Source of the DNA: Rhizobiaceae bacterium | Lineage (GTDB): Bacteria > Pseudomonadota > Alphaproteobacteria > Rhizobiales > Rhizobiaceae | Assembly (NCBI GenBank): GCA_019635695.1 | Contig: JAHBYZ010000002.1 | Span: forward strand, 1 to 64,000 | DNA: 64,000 bases | Direction of reading: 5' to 3' | In this document: positions 1 through 10,023 of the stretch, piece by piece | Layout of the letters: every line of letters begins with the position of its first letter | Position numbering within the stretch: the stretch's first letter is position 1 | Notes under the pieces: generated by a model | Told to the model about the DNA's origin: nothing | The model's database searches: none | The model's input: the letters and a program-made list of their open reading frames with translations, nothing else | Position numbers and translations under genes: made by a program

Positions 1-1
1 C

Positions 2-1351
<1,350 letters not shown>

Positions 1352-1365
1352 CCGGGAAACCTATT

Positions 1366-1391
1366 GGGGACGGTTCTTGGGAACCGTCCCC
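1366..1391. repeat. Perfect palindromic hairpin, GGGGAC-type REP-like element / terminator
   Basis: Arms GGGGACGGTTC and GAACCGTCCCC (11 bp, perfect) around a TTGG loop, 15 bp after the carboxylase stop. There is no clean T-run, so it may be a dispersed REP-like palindrome that also stops transcription. A related GGGGAC palindrome pair lies after fbaB. Confidence 0.7.
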
Positions 1392-1493
1392 GATTCCTGT
1401 TCCCGATTCCGGGGGAGGCTGATCCCGGTCATTGAGGGCTCCGGGGGCCGGGCGCATGCTGGAGGCATCATGCCAGCCTGACGGGAGACCCCC

Positions 1494-2546
1494 ATGACCG
1501 ACATCGTCTCGCTCCTCGGCGCCGAAGCCGACTCCCTCCTCGCGCACACCTGCAAGGGCATCCCGAAGGCGAGCCTGAACCTGCCGGGGCCCGACTTCCT
1601 CGACCGCGTCGTGGGCATCACGGACCGCAAGCCCTCGGTGATGCGCGCGCTGGCCTCGCTCTACGGCCACGGCAGGCTCGCGGGCACGGGGTACCTGTCG
1701 CTGCTGCCGGTGGACCAGGGCATCGAGCACTCCGCCGGCGCCTCCTTCGCGCCCAACCCGCGCTGCTTCGACCCCGAGGGCATCGTGCAGCTCGCGATCG
1801 AGGGCGGCTGCAACGGCGTCGCCTCGACGCTGGGCGTGCTGGGCGCGGTCGCGCGCCGCTACGCCCACAGGATCCCGTTCGTGGTGAAGATCAACCACAA
1901 CGAGTTCCTGTCCTACCCCAACACCTACGACCAGAGCCTCTTCGCCAGCGTCGAGCAGGCCTTCGACATGGGGGCCGTGGCGGTGGGCGCGACGGTGTAC
2001 TTCGGCTCGGCCGAGTCGCGGCGCCAGATCTGGGAGATCTCGCAGTGCTTCCGCCGCGCGCACGAGCTGGGAATGGCGACCATTCTCTGGTGCTACCTGC
2101 GCAACCCCGCCTTCAAGAAGGACGGCGTCGACTATCACGTGGCCGCCGACCTCACCAGCCAGGCGAACCACCTCGGCGTCACCATCGAGGCGGACATCAT
2201 CAAGCAGAAGATGGCCGAGAACAACGGCGGGTTCGACGCCGTGAAGTTCGCCAAGACCCACCCGAAGGTCTACTCGGAGCTCACCACGAGCCACCCGATC
2301 GACCTCGTGCGCTACCAGGTGGCCGGCTGCTACATGGGCCGCGCCGGGCTCATCAACTCCGGCGGCGAGTCGAAAGGTGCCGGCGACCTTGCGCAGGCGG
2401 TGCGCACTGCCGTGATCAACAAGCGCGCGGGCGGCATGGGCCTCATCTCGGGACGGAAGGCCTTCCAGAAACCCACCGCCGAAGGGGTGGCGCTCCTCAA
2501 CGCCATCCAGGACGTCTACCTTTCCAGGGACGTCACGGTCGCCTAA
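1494..2546 (+). CDS. fbaB: Class I fructose-bisphosphate aldolase (DhnA/FbaB type)
   Basis: Cleaves and forms fructose-1,6-bisphosphate through a lysine Schiff base (glycolysis/gluconeogenesis, cytoplasm). The 350-residue length equals that of E. coli FbaB. Family signatures along the chain include PVDQGIEHS (about residue 73), [25 protein letters not shown] and, near the C-terminus, [12 protein letters not shown]. The ATG follows a GACGGGAGACCCCC purine stretch. It is a single gene bounded on both sides by GGGGAC palindromes, so it is probably its own transcription unit. The family call is secure; only its in vivo direction is unknown. Confidence 0.93.
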   Translation: MTDIVSLLGAEADSLLAHTCKGIPKASLNLPGPDFLDRVVGITDRKPSVMRALASLYGHGRLAGTGYLSLLPVDQGIEHSAGASFAPNPRCFDPEGIVQLAIEGGCNGVASTLGVLGAVARRYAHRIPFVVKINHNEFLSYPNTYDQSLFASVEQAFDMGAVAVGATVYFGSAESRRQIWEISQCFRRAHELGMATILWCYLRNPAFKKDGVDYHVAADLTSQANHLGVTIEADIIKQKMAENNGGFDAVKFAKTHPKVYSELTTSHPIDLVRYQVAGCYMGRAGLINSGGESKGAGDLAQAVRTAVINKRAGGMGLISGRKAFQKPTAEGVALLNAIQDVYLSRDVTVA

Positions 2547-2553
2547 ACGACCA

Positions 2554-2585
2554 GGGGACAGTCCCCAAACGCGGGGACAGTCCCC
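2554..2585. repeat. Tandem pair of GGGGACAGTCCCC palindromes
   Basis: Two identical 13-bp odd palindromes (2554-2566 and 2573-2585) separated by AAACGC, lying in the 39-bp gap between the convergent stops of fbaB and the 2-hydroxyacid dehydrogenase. The core resembles the hairpin at 1366-1391. It is either a REP-like dispersed element or a bidirectional transcription stop. Confidence 0.65.
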
Positions 2586-3557
2586 TTACCCCACGGGGCG
2601 GACGAGGGGCCGGCCCTCGAGCCAGGCGGAGAGGCACTCGACCATGCCGCCGGCGAACTTCTCGTACACAGGGCGGGCCACGAAGCCCACGTGCGGCGTG
2701 AGGACGGCGTTGGGGTGGGCGCGCAGCGGGAAGTCGGCCGGCAGCGGCTCCTCGTCGAAGACATCGAGGGCCACGATCCCCGGCCGCCCCGCCTCCACCG
2801 CCGCCGGCAGCGCCGCCATGTCGATCAACGCCGACCGCGAGGTGTTCACGAGGATCGCATCCTCGCGCATCGAGCCGAGACGCCTCGAATCGAGCAGCTT
2901 CCGAGTCGACTCCGAAGGCACGAGATGCAGGCTCACCACCTTGGAAGTCGCGAGCAGCTCCTCGAGCGAAACCGCGATGGCGCCCCCGGCCGATGCCCGC
3001 TCCGGCGTCATGTGGGGACTCCAGGTGACGACCTCCATGCCGAAGGCCCGTCCCACCTCCCCCACCCGCTGCCCGATCTCGCCGAAGCCGATGAGGCCCA
3101 GCCGCTCGCCGCGCAGGATCACCGCCAGCGGCCCCCCGTCGCGCCACCGCCCCGCGCGCACGAGCGCCATGTGCGCCTCCATCCGCCGCGAAGCCGCGAG
3201 GATCAGCGCCCAGGTGTGCTCGCAGGTGCTGTCCTTGCCGAAATCGCGCTCCGTGTGGCTCACCGGGATGCCGCGCGCGGCGAACGCGGCCGCGTCGAGC
3301 TGCGTGTTGCGCACGCCCGTGTAGACGAGGTAGCGCAGCTTCGGGAGCTTCGCCAGCAGCTCGGCCCTGAACGGCGTGCGGTCTCGCACCACCGCGATCG
3401 CATCCGCCCCGGCGATGGCAGCCAGCAGCGCCTCGCCCCGCAGCTTCTCGTGATGCACGGTGACGTCCGCCAGGCGGTCCACCGCCGACCAGTCCGCGTG
3501 CGTGCGCATCGCCTGCTCGTAGTCGTCCAGGACGACTATCCTCGGCCGCGCGCTCAT
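2586..3557 (-). CDS. D-isomer-specific 2-hydroxyacid dehydrogenase family protein
   Basis: NAD-dependent oxidoreductase of the phosphoglycerate/formate/glycerate dehydrogenase superfamily, 323 residues. The Rossmann glycine motif GFGEIG is at about 158-162, VNTSR with the expected catalytic Arg at about 237-241, DVFDEEPLP with the expected Glu at about 265-273, and the catalytic His in TPHVGF at about 289. The start (MSARPRIVV) overlaps the stop of the MmgE/PrpD gene by 4 bp (ATGA), so the two are translationally coupled. It is the last gene of a leftward gntR-Bug-prpD-dehydrogenase cassette, so it probably oxidises or reduces a 2-hydroxy acid from that pathway. The substrate is not deducible. 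Confidence 0.88.
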   Translation of the reverse strand: MSARPRIVVLDDYEQAMRTHADWSAVDRLADVTVHHEKLRGEALLAAIAGADAIAVVRDRTPFRAELLAKLPKLRYLVYTGVRNTQLDAAAFAARGIPVSHTERDFGKDSTCEHTWALILAASRRMEAHMALVRAGRWRDGGPLAVILRGERLGLIGFGEIGQRVGEVGRAFGMEVVTWSPHMTPERASAGGAIAVSLEELLATSKVVSLHLVPSESTRKLLDSRRLGSMREDAILVNTSRSALIDMAALPAAVEAGRPGIVALDVFDEEPLPADFPLRAHPNAVLTPHVGFVARPVYEKFAGGMVECLSAWLEGRPLVRPVG

Positions 3558-4927
3558 GCCGAGCTCCCCGCCGCGATCACCTCCGCCACGCTCGCCGCAC
3601 TGCCCACCGCCCGGCACGCGGCGATGAGCCTCGAGGCCCGCCCGGCCCCGATCACCGGCTCGGCGAGCGAGCGGAACTTGGCCTCCAGGTCCGCATCCGT
3701 CATCGGGCGCTCCAGCGAGCCGATGGCGTGCTCGACGAACACGCGCTCGCGCCGCCCGTCCTTCATCACCGCCGTCACGTCGGCCGCCGCCTCGTCGATG
3801 GAATCGTCCACCGTGGCCACGACCTTGCGCCGCAGCGCCACCATGTCCTCGCGCGTGACGACGGCGTCGTCGTACTCCCCCTCGCCCGCGCGGCCGAAGG
3901 CGAGACCCGCGGCGAAGCCGTGGTAGACGCTGAACTTGCCCTCGAGGCCATCCTTCGGCTCCTTTTTCCCGGTGAGCTCGAGCACGAGCGAGTGCACCTT
4001 GAGCTCGATGCGGTCCACGTCCTCCGCCCGCACGCCGCGTGCGCGCAACTGCACCGCCGCGTCGATCGTGGGGTGGATCACGATGCCGCACGCGAAGGGC
4101 TTGTAGGTGTTGAAGGCGATCTCGAAGCGGTTGCCCAGCTCGCCAATGGCCTCCTTCCAGTCGCACTTCGTGGAGACCACCTGCACGTAGCCGCGCGGCG
4201 CCTCGATGGCCTTGGGGCTCGCGGTGAAGCCGTGCTTCGCGAGGAGCGCCGAGAGCAACCCCGCCCGCGCCGCCGCCCCCGGGTGGAAGGGCTTCGTCAT
4301 CGTGCCGAACTGCTCGCGCATCCCCACCGGCTGCGAGGCGGCGATGCCCAGCGCCATGGCCGTCCGCTCCTCGTCCAGGCCCAACAGCCGCGCGCATCCG
4401 GCCGCGGCCCCCAGCGTCCCGGTGGAGCCGGTGATGTGCCAGCCGCGGTCGTAGTGATCCGGGTACATGGCATTGCCCAGCCGGCACGAGACGTCGATCC
4501 CCAGCACCAGCGCATCGACGAGCTGCCGGCCCGTTGCGCCCGTGACTTCCGCCAGCGCAAGCAGCGCCGAGGCGACGGGGCCCGCGGGGTGGATGATGGT
4601 CTTGAGGTGGGTGTCGTCGAAATCAAAGAGGTGCGAACTGATGCCGTTCACCAGCGCGGCGCTCGCCATGTCGATGCGCTCGGCGCGGCCCAGCACGGCG
4701 GCCTGCGGTGCCGGCTGCAGCATGGCCGCGGCATCGAGCGCCGCCTGCGCCGCCGCGTGCCGGGCCGCCCCCACCGCGCAGCCCACCCAGTTGAGGAAGG
4801 TGCGGTGCGCCTCGTGGTCGACGGCGTCGCTCCAGCCCCGCGAGGGGTGGGTGGCGACGAATCTCGCGAGCGTTCGCGTGACCGGCGGCGCATTGAGGTC
4901 CGCCGCGACTTTCGTGTTCCGTGCCAT
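3554..4927 (-). CDS. MmgE/PrpD family protein
   Basis: Member of the 2-methylcitrate dehydratase/aconitate decarboxylase/iminodisuccinate epimerase superfamily, 457 residues, close to the usual 450-480. Recognisable segments are SSHLFDFDDTH near residue 97, HPAGPVASALLAL, GWHITGSTGTLGAAAG, TKPFHPGAAARAG and the C-terminal KFSVYHGFAAGLAFG. The family dehydrates, decarboxylates or isomerises polycarboxylates. It lies between a Bug solute receptor and a 2-hydroxyacid dehydrogenase, with a 3-bp gap to the former and a 4-bp overlap with the latter. No prpB or prpC is present, so a methylcitrate-cycle role is not supported. I infer catabolism of an unidentified hydroxypolycarboxylate. Confidence 0.9.
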   Translation of the reverse strand: MARNTKVAADLNAPPVTRTLARFVATHPSRGWSDAVDHEAHRTFLNWVGCAVGAARHAAAQAALDAAAMLQPAPQAAVLGRAERIDMASAALVNGISSHLFDFDDTHLKTIIHPAGPVASALLALAEVTGATGRQLVDALVLGIDVSCRLGNAMYPDHYDRGWHITGSTGTLGAAAGCARLLGLDEERTAMALGIAASQPVGMREQFGTMTKPFHPGAAARAGLLSALLAKHGFTASPKAIEAPRGYVQVVSTKCDWKEAIGELGNRFEIAFNTYKPFACGIVIHPTIDAAVQLRARGVRAEDVDRIELKVHSLVLELTGKKEPKDGLEGKFSVYHGFAAGLAFGRAGEGEYDDAVVTREDMVALRRKVVATVDDSIDEAAADVTAVMKDGRRERVFVEHAIGSLERPMTDADLEAKFRSLAEPVIGAGRASRLIAACRAVGSAASVAEVIAAGSSA

Positions 4928-4930
4928 CGT

Positions 4931-5902
4931 TCAGTTGTCCAGGGTGATGTTGCGGTCCTTGGCGAGCTTCGCCCACTTGGCGATGTCGGCCTGCATGAAC
5001 CTGCCGAACTGCTCGGGCGACATCGGCATCACGTCGAGCGCCTCGCCCGAGAGCCGCTTCTGCAGCTCCGGCGTGCCGATCGCCTTGTTGATCTCGTCGT
5101 TCAGCTTCCTCGTGACCGCGGCGGGCATGCCGGCGGGGCCGACGATGCCGTACCACTGCACGCCGTCGAAGCCCTTGTAGCCCAGCTCCTCGAAGGTGGG
5201 CACGTCGGGGAGCAGCGGGTGGCGCTTGAGGCCGGTGACGGCGATGGGCTTCATCTTGCCGGCGCGGATGTGCGGAACCGCCGCCGCGAGCCCCGGCATC
5301 ATCATGTGCGTCTGGCCGCCGAGGATGTCGGTGATGGCCGGGCCGATGCCGCGGTAGGCGGCGTGCACGGCGTCGAAGCCGGCGGCGGTGCGGAACTGCT
5401 CCATCGCGAGGTGCGTGAGCGAGCCCTGCCCGGCCGAGCCGTAGCTCACCTTGTTGGCCTTGGCGTACTCGATGAGGGTCCTGGCGTCGGTGGCCGGCAC
5501 GCTGTTGGCGATGACCAGCACGTTCGGGGTGCCGGCGACCATGGCGATGGGCGTGAAGTCCTTCACGGCGTCGTAGGCGACCTTGCGCACCGCGGGCACC
5601 GTGCCGTGGGTGGCCACGTAGCCCAGCATCAGCGTGTAGCCGTCGGGCGCGGCCTTGGCCACGGCCTGCGCGGCGATCACGCCGCCGCCGCCGGAAAGGT
5701 TCTCGACGATGAAGGTCTGGCCCAGCGCCTTCGCGAGCTGCTCCGCCACGGTTCGCGCCACGAGGTCCACGCCGCCGCCGGGCTGCACGGGGGCGACGAT
5801 CTTCACCGTCTTCGCGGGGTAATCCTGGGCGGTGGCTGCGCCCGGCAGCAGGAAGGCGGCGGCCAGGGCGGGCGCGGCAAGGAGGGCGTGGCGTCTCTTC
5901 AT
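4931..5902 (-). CDS. Bug/TctC-type tricarboxylate-binding periplasmic receptor
   Basis: Periplasmic solute-binding protein of the tripartite tricarboxylate transporter family, 323 residues. A Sec signal peptide (MKRRHALLAAPALAAAFLL, cleavage near ATAQ-DYP) leads into the family pattern with IVAPVQPGGGVDLVAR, an ENLSGGGGVIAAQ loop and GYTLMLGYVATHG. The ATG is preceded by a strong AGGAG site and overlaps the GntR stop by 4 bp. No TctA/TctB membrane genes are in the window, which is usual: Betaproteobacteria carry many orphan Bug receptors. The ligand is unknown, probably a carboxylate used by the adjacent PrpD and dehydrogenase enzymes. Confidence 0.92.
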   Translation of the reverse strand: MKRRHALLAAPALAAAFLLPGAATAQDYPAKTVKIVAPVQPGGGVDLVARTVAEQLAKALGQTFIVENLSGGGGVIAAQAVAKAAPDGYTLMLGYVATHGTVPAVRKVAYDAVKDFTPIAMVAGTPNVLVIANSVPATDARTLIEYAKANKVSYGSAGQGSLTHLAMEQFRTAAGFDAVHAAYRGIGPAITDILGGQTHMMMPGLAAAVPHIRAGKMKPIAVTGLKRHPLLPDVPTFEELGYKGFDGVQWYGIVGPAGMPAAVTRKLNDEINKAIGTPELQKRLSGEALDVMPMSPEQFGRFMQADIAKWAKLAKDRNITLDN

Positions 5903-6621
5903 GGTTTCTTCTCCTCGGATAGTTGGGGTTCGAGTCGTTGGCGGGCCGCGCCCACGTGGTCGGCCAGCAGCCGGCCCGCAGCCGCGGGGTCGCCGTCGCG
6001 CACGGCTTTCGCGATCGCCTCGTGCTCGGCGATCGAGGCGGCCATGCCGACGGGCTGGGAGAGGTTCTTCAGCCGCCACAGGTGCAGCTGCTGCACCACG
6101 CCGCGGTAGGCCTCGGCGAGCTTTCCGTTCCCGGCCGCCTCCACGATGGCCCAGTGGAAGCGCAGGTTCCCGGCGTAGTAGGTGGCGAGGTCGCGGCGGC
6201 GGGCGGCCTTGCGCATGGCGGCGGTGGCGGACTCGAGCGTGCGGGAGAGTGCCCGGCGGGGGGCATCGGGCAGGCCTCCGGCGCGCGTGCCCGCGTGGCC
6301 GTCCAGCACGGCGCGAAGCTCGTAGAGGTCGGCGACTTCCTTGGGCGAGAACTCGCGGACGAAGACGCCGAGGTTCTTGCGCGCCACGACGAGGCCCATC
6401 GCCTCCAGCTCGCGAAGGGCCTCTCGCACCGGCACGCGCGAGACCCCGAGGCGCTCGGCGACATCCGGCTCGTTGATGCGGGCGCCCGGGGCGAGATCGC
6501 CCGCGAGGATCAGGCCCAGCACCTCCTCGCGCACCACCTTCGCGAGCGAGACGCCGCGCACCGCCGCCACCGTCGGGGCTTCGTGTTCGGGGATCCAGGG
6601 AAAGGTCGGGATGTCGGGCAT
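5899..6621 (-). CDS. GntR-family (FadR/FCD) transcriptional regulator
   Basis: DNA-binding regulator of 240 residues: an N-terminal winged helix-turn-helix (about residues 22-95, with RINEPDVAERLGVSRVPVRE) and a C-terminal FCD effector domain (about 100-225, with ELRAVLDGHAG and conserved HWAIVEAAGN / EHEAIAKAVRDGD histidines that usually bind a metal). First gene of the leftward operon, overlapping the Bug receptor start by 4 bp. A perfect palindrome 20 bp upstream of its start is a likely autoregulatory operator. FCD regulators usually respond to small carboxylic acids, which fits the cassette. Confidence 0.9.
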   Translation of the reverse strand: MPDIPTFPWIPEHEAPTVAAVRGVSLAKVVREEVLGLILAGDLAPGARINEPDVAERLGVSRVPVREALRELEAMGLVVARKNLGVFVREFSPKEVADLYELRAVLDGHAGTRAGGLPDAPRRALSRTLESATAAMRKAARRRDLATYYAGNLRFHWAIVEAAGNGKLAEAYRGVVQQLHLWRLKNLSQPVGMAASIAEHEAIAKAVRDGDPAAAGRLLADHVGAARQRLEPQLSEEKKP

Positions 6622-6640
6622 GGCGTGGGCGCCTAAAGTA

Positions 6641-6654
6641 TATCGTATACGATA
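6641..6654. promoter_or_regulatory. Candidate GntR operator: perfect 14-bp palindrome
   Basis: TATCGTATACGATA is fully self-complementary and sits 19-33 bp upstream of the gntR start. It has the GTATAC-centred, AT-rich form typical of FadR/FCD-subfamily operators and stands out in very GC-rich DNA. Probably used for autorepression; it may also affect the divergent mmsA unit 180 bp away. Confidence 0.6.
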
Positions 6655-6717
6655 CGGCCGGTAAGAGCCGTCCCACCCTCCGCCGCGGACCTGCCCCTCC
6701 TTCCCCGGACTTATAAT

Positions 6718-6819
6718 CGGAACCGGTCTACGGAACCGGTCTATTCCCCGGTCTGGGGCGCCATGGCTGCAGTACCTGAATAGACCGGTTCCGTAGACCG
6801 GTTCCGTAGACCGGTTCCG
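6718..6819. repeat. Inverted array of 13-bp CGGAACCGGTCTA units upstream of mmsA
   Basis: Two tandem copies of CGGAACCGGTCTA (6718-6730 and 6731-6743), a 37-bp spacer, then three tandem copies of its exact reverse complement TAGACCGGTTCCG (6781-6793, 6794-6806, 6807-6819). The 26-bp arms are perfect and each unit contains the palindrome ACCGGT. The last copy ends 2 bp before the CTAGAGGAGA Shine-Dalgarno region of mmsA (ATG at 6836). It could be a multi-site operator, a 5'-leader hairpin or a dispersed repeat. Confidence 0.85.
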
Positions 6820-6835
6820 ACTAGAGGAGATCCCC

Positions 6836-8362
6836 ATGGCAGCCAACCTCCAGGCCGTCGCGCAGGCCATTCCCACCGTGAAGCTGTTCATCGACGGCCA
6901 GTTCGTCGAGTCGAAGACCACCGAGTGGAAGGACGTGGTGAACCCCGCGACGCAGCAGGTGCTCGCGCGCGTGCCGTTCGCCACGGCGGACGAGCTGGAG
7001 CGGGCCATCGCCGCGGCGGAGAAGGCGTACAGGCATTGGCGCACGACCCCCGTCGGCGCCCGCAAGCGCGTGATGCTCAAGCTGCAGGAGGTCATCCGCC
7101 GCGACATGAAGAAGCTGGCCGCCTGCCTCACCGCCGAGCAGGGCAAGACCCTGGCCGACGCCGAGGGCGACGTCTTCCGCGGCCTCGAGGTCGTGGAGCA
7201 CGCCTGCTCCGTGGGGTCGCTGCAGATGGGCGAGCACCTCGAGCAGGTCGCCGGCGGCGTGGACGTCTACGCCATCCGCCAGCCCATCGGCGTGTGCGCC
7301 GGCATCACGCCCTTCAACTTCCCGGCCATGATCCCGCTGTGGATGTTCCCGATGGCGATCGTCTCGGGCAACACCTTCGTGCTCAAGCCCTCCGAGCAGG
7401 ACCCGATGACGCCCATGCTGCTCGCCGAGCTGGCGCTGGAGGCCGGCGTGCCCCCGGGCGTGCTCAACATCGTGCACGGCGGCAAGCTCGCCGTGGATAC
7501 GCTCTGCACGCACCCCGTGATCCAGGCCGTGTCCTTCGTCGGCTCCACCGCCGTCGGCCACCACGTCTACAACCTCGCCAGCACGCACGGCAAGCGCGCG
7601 CAGTGCATGATGGGCGCCAAGAACCACGCGGTCGTCCTTCCCGACGCCTCCAAGGACCACTCCCTCAACGCGCTCGTGGGCGCGGGCTTCGGCGCCGCCG
7701 GCCAGCGCTGCATGGCAATCAGCGTGGGCGTGCTGGTGGGCGAGGCGCAGCAGTGGATCCCGGACATCGTCGAGAAGGCGAGGAGCCTGAAGGTCAGCGC
7801 GGGCACCGAGTCCGGCGCGGACCTCGGCCCGCTCATCTCGAAGAACGCGCTCGCCCGCGTGATTTCCCTCATCGAGGCCGGCGTCAAGGAAGGCGCGAAG
7901 CTCGAGCTCGACGGCCGCGGCCTCAAGGTGCCCGGCTACCCGGACGGCAACTTCGTCGGCCCGACGGTCTTCTCCGGCGTGAAGCCCGGCATGCACATCT
8001 ACAAGGAGGAGATCTTCGGCCCGGTGCTGTGCCTCGTGGGCGTCGATACCCTGGATGAGGCCATCGCCTTCGTGAACGCGAACCCCTTCGGCAACGGCAC
8101 GGGCATCTTCACGCAGTCCGGCGCCGCCGCGCGCAAGTTCCAGTACGAGGTGGACGCGGGCCAGGTCGGCATCAACGTGCCCATCCCGGTGCCGGTGCCC
8201 TACTTCAGCTTCACCGGCTCGCGCGGCTCCAAGCTGGGCGACCTCGGCCCCTACGGCAAGCAGGCGGTGCAGTTCTACACGCAGGTGAAGACGGTGACGG
8301 CGCGCTGGTTCGACGACGCGGCCACCGCCGGCCGCGTGCACACGACCATCAGCCTCAAGTAG
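6836..8362 (+). CDS. mmsA: CoA-acylating methylmalonate-semialdehyde dehydrogenase
   Basis: Oxidises methylmalonate semialdehyde to propionyl-CoA with NAD and CoA, the last step of valine (and thymine) breakdown. The 508-residue aldehyde dehydrogenase has the oxyanion Asn in TPFNFPAM (161), the glycine-rich FVGSTAVG (234-241) and the catalytic Cys292 in [10 protein letters not shown]. The [13 protein letters not shown] segment is typical of MmsA rather than other aldehyde dehydrogenases. A GAGGAG ribosome site precedes the ATG. First gene of a rightward operon with mmsB and two crotonase-fold enzymes, which supports the specific assignment. Confidence 0.95.
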   Translation: MAANLQAVAQAIPTVKLFIDGQFVESKTTEWKDVVNPATQQVLARVPFATADELERAIAAAEKAYRHWRTTPVGARKRVMLKLQEVIRRDMKKLAACLTAEQGKTLADAEGDVFRGLEVVEHACSVGSLQMGEHLEQVAGGVDVYAIRQPIGVCAGITPFNFPAMIPLWMFPMAIVSGNTFVLKPSEQDPMTPMLLAELALEAGVPPGVLNIVHGGKLAVDTLCTHPVIQAVSFVGSTAVGHHVYNLASTHGKRAQCMMGAKNHAVVLPDASKDHSLNALVGAGFGAAGQRCMAISVGVLVGEAQQWIPDIVEKARSLKVSAGTESGADLGPLISKNALARVISLIEAGVKEGAKLELDGRGLKVPGYPDGNFVGPTVFSGVKPGMHIYKEEIFGPVLCLVGVDTLDEAIAFVNANPFGNGTGIFTQSGAAARKFQYEVDAGQVGINVPIPVPVPYFSFTGSRGSKLGDLGPYGKQAVQFYTQVKTVTARWFDDAATAGRVHTTISLK

Positions 8363-8368
8363 CCCCCC

Positions 8369-9259
8369 GTGAGGATCGGCTTCGTCGGCCTGGGCCACAT
8401 GGGCGGCCCGATGTGCGCGAACCTCCTCGCGCGCGGCCATGCCGTGCGGGCTTTCGACCTGGTCCCCGCGAACGTGGAGCGCGCCGTGGCCAGGGGCGCG
8501 GTGAAGGCGACCTCCGTCGCGGACTGCGTGACGGGCGCGGAAGCCGTCGTCACGATGCTCCCCTCCTCGCCCCACGTGAGGAGCGTCTACCTGGGCGACT
8601 CCGGCGTCATCGCCCACGCCAGGGCCGGCACGCTCCTCGTCGACAGCTCCACCATCGACCCGCTCACGGCGCGCGAGGTGGCCTTCGACGCGGCCGCCCG
8701 GGGCCTCGCGATGGTGGATGCCCCCGTCTCCGGCGGCACCGCCGGCGCCGAGGCCGCGACCCTCACCTTCATGGTCGGCGGCGCGGCGAAGGACTTCGAG
8801 GCGGCGAAGCCGCTCCTCGCCTGCATGGGCAAGAACCTCGTGCACTGCGGCGCCATCGGCAACGGCCAGGTCGCCAAGATCTGCAACAACCTCATGCTCG
8901 CCATCGGCATGATCGCCACCAGCGAGGGCATGGCGCTCGCCGCGAAACTGGGCATGGACCCGAAGGTCTTCGCCGGCATCGTGAACACCTCCAGCGGCCG
9001 CTGCTGGAGCTCGGACACCTACAACCCCTACCCCGGCGTCCTCGGGAACGCGCCCGCCTCGCGCGGCTACGCGGGCGGCTTCGGCGCAGACCTCATGCTC
9101 AAGGACCTCGGGCTCGCCACCGAAGCCGCGCGCACCGCAGGCGTCCCCGTGCTCGCCGCCGCCCTCGCGCAGCAGCTCTACCAGAAGCACTCGGCCGACG
9201 GGCACGGCGGCAAGGACTTCTCCTCGATCATCCTCCAGTACCTCAAGGCGGCCCCGTGA
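8369..9259 (+). CDS. mmsB: 3-hydroxyisobutyrate dehydrogenase
   Basis: NAD-dependent oxidation of 3-hydroxyisobutyrate to methylmalonate semialdehyde. The 296-residue beta-hydroxyacid dehydrogenase has the N-terminal GLGHMGGPM nucleotide loop (7-15), the substrate motif DAPVSGGTAGAE (about 117-128) and the catalytic Lys170 in GQVAKICNN. It starts with GTG six bases after mmsA. Its stop overlaps the GTG start of the next gene (GTGA). Its position directly after mmsA fixes the role. Confidence 0.94.
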   Translation: MRIGFVGLGHMGGPMCANLLARGHAVRAFDLVPANVERAVARGAVKATSVADCVTGAEAVVTMLPSSPHVRSVYLGDSGVIAHARAGTLLVDSSTIDPLTAREVAFDAAARGLAMVDAPVSGGTAGAEAATLTFMVGGAAKDFEAAKPLLACMGKNLVHCGAIGNGQVAKICNNLMLAIGMIATSEGMALAAKLGMDPKVFAGIVNTSSGRCWSSDTYNPYPGVLGNAPASRGYAGGFGADLMLKDLGLATEAARTAGVPVLAAALAQQLYQKHSADGHGGKDFSSIILQYLKAAP

Positions 9260-10023
9260 TCTCGCACACCCTCGAAGGCCACACGGCCGTCATCGTCATC
9301 GACAACCCGCCGGCCAACACCTGGACGCCCGAGAGCCTGCGCGCGCTGGAGGCGCTCGTGCGCGAGCTGGACGCCGACCGCTCCGTCTACGCGGCCGTCA
9401 TCACGGGCGCGGGCGAGAAGTTCTTCTCCGCCGGCGCGGACCTCAAGAAGTTCGCCGGCGACAAGGTGCACGCGCGCCACTTCATCGCCTGCTTCGGGCA
9501 GGCGTTCGAGGCGCTCATGAACGCGCGCTTCGTGACGGTTGCCGCCATCAACGGCTACGCCATGGGCGGGGGGCTGGAGTGCTGCCTCGCCTGCGACCTG
9601 CGCATCGCGGAAGCGCACGCGCAGATGGCGCTTCCCGAGCCCGCCGTGGGGCTTCTCCCGGCCGGCTGCGGGACGCAGAACCTGCCCGGGCTCGTGGGCG
9701 AAGGCTGGGCCAAGCGCATGATCCTCACCAACGAGCGCGTGGATGCCGCGACGGCCCTTCGCATCGGGCTGGTCGAGGAGGTGGTCGAGAAGGGCCGCGG
9801 CCGCGAGGCGGCGTTGGCCCTGGCCTCCCGCGTGGCCACCCTCTCGCCGCGCGCCGTCGAGTACTGCAAGGGCCTCATCCACAACGCGCGCAATGCCGTG
9901 CCGCGGCGCGCGGGCCTCGCGCTCGAGCGCGAGCGCTTCATGGACCTCTTCGACCACGGCGACCAGCTCGAGGGCGTGAATGCCTTCCTGGAGAAGCGCG
10001 CCCCGGCATGGAAGAACGATTGA
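9256..10023 (+). CDS. Enoyl-CoA hydratase (probable methacrylyl-CoA hydratase)
   Basis: Crotonase-fold hydratase of 255 residues. The oxyanion segments SAGADL (58-63) and MGGGLE (103-108) are present, and both catalytic Glu equivalents are kept (Glu108 and Glu128 in LPEPAVGLLP). In this operon it would hydrate methacrylyl-CoA to 3-hydroxyisobutyryl-CoA, which the next enzyme hydrolyses. The GTG start overlaps the mmsB stop by 4 bp. The reaction class is firm; the substrate is inferred from context. Confidence 0.88.
   Translation: MISHTLEGHTAVIVIDNPPANTWTPESLRALEALVRELDADRSVYAAVITGAGEKFFSAGADLKKFAGDKVHARHFIACFGQAFEALMNARFVTVAAINGYAMGGGLECCLACDLRIAEAHAQMALPEPAVGLLPAGCGTQNLPGLVGEGWAKRMILTNERVDAATALRIGLVEEVVEKGRGREAALALASRVATLSPRAVEYCKGLIHNARNAVPRRAGLALERERFMDLFDHGDQLEGVNAFLEKRAPAWKND

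Noticed and set aside
6718-6819. CRISPR-like repeat array
   Set aside because: Units are 13 bp, directly abutting with no spacers, and in inverted orientation; no cas genes are present.
3728-9205. Very long antisense frames (3728-6109 +, 793 codons; 6821-9205 -, 794 codons)
   Set aside because: They run opposite real genes with clear domains, are His/Arg/Gly/Ala-rich and low-complexity, and are the usual artefact of very high third-position GC.
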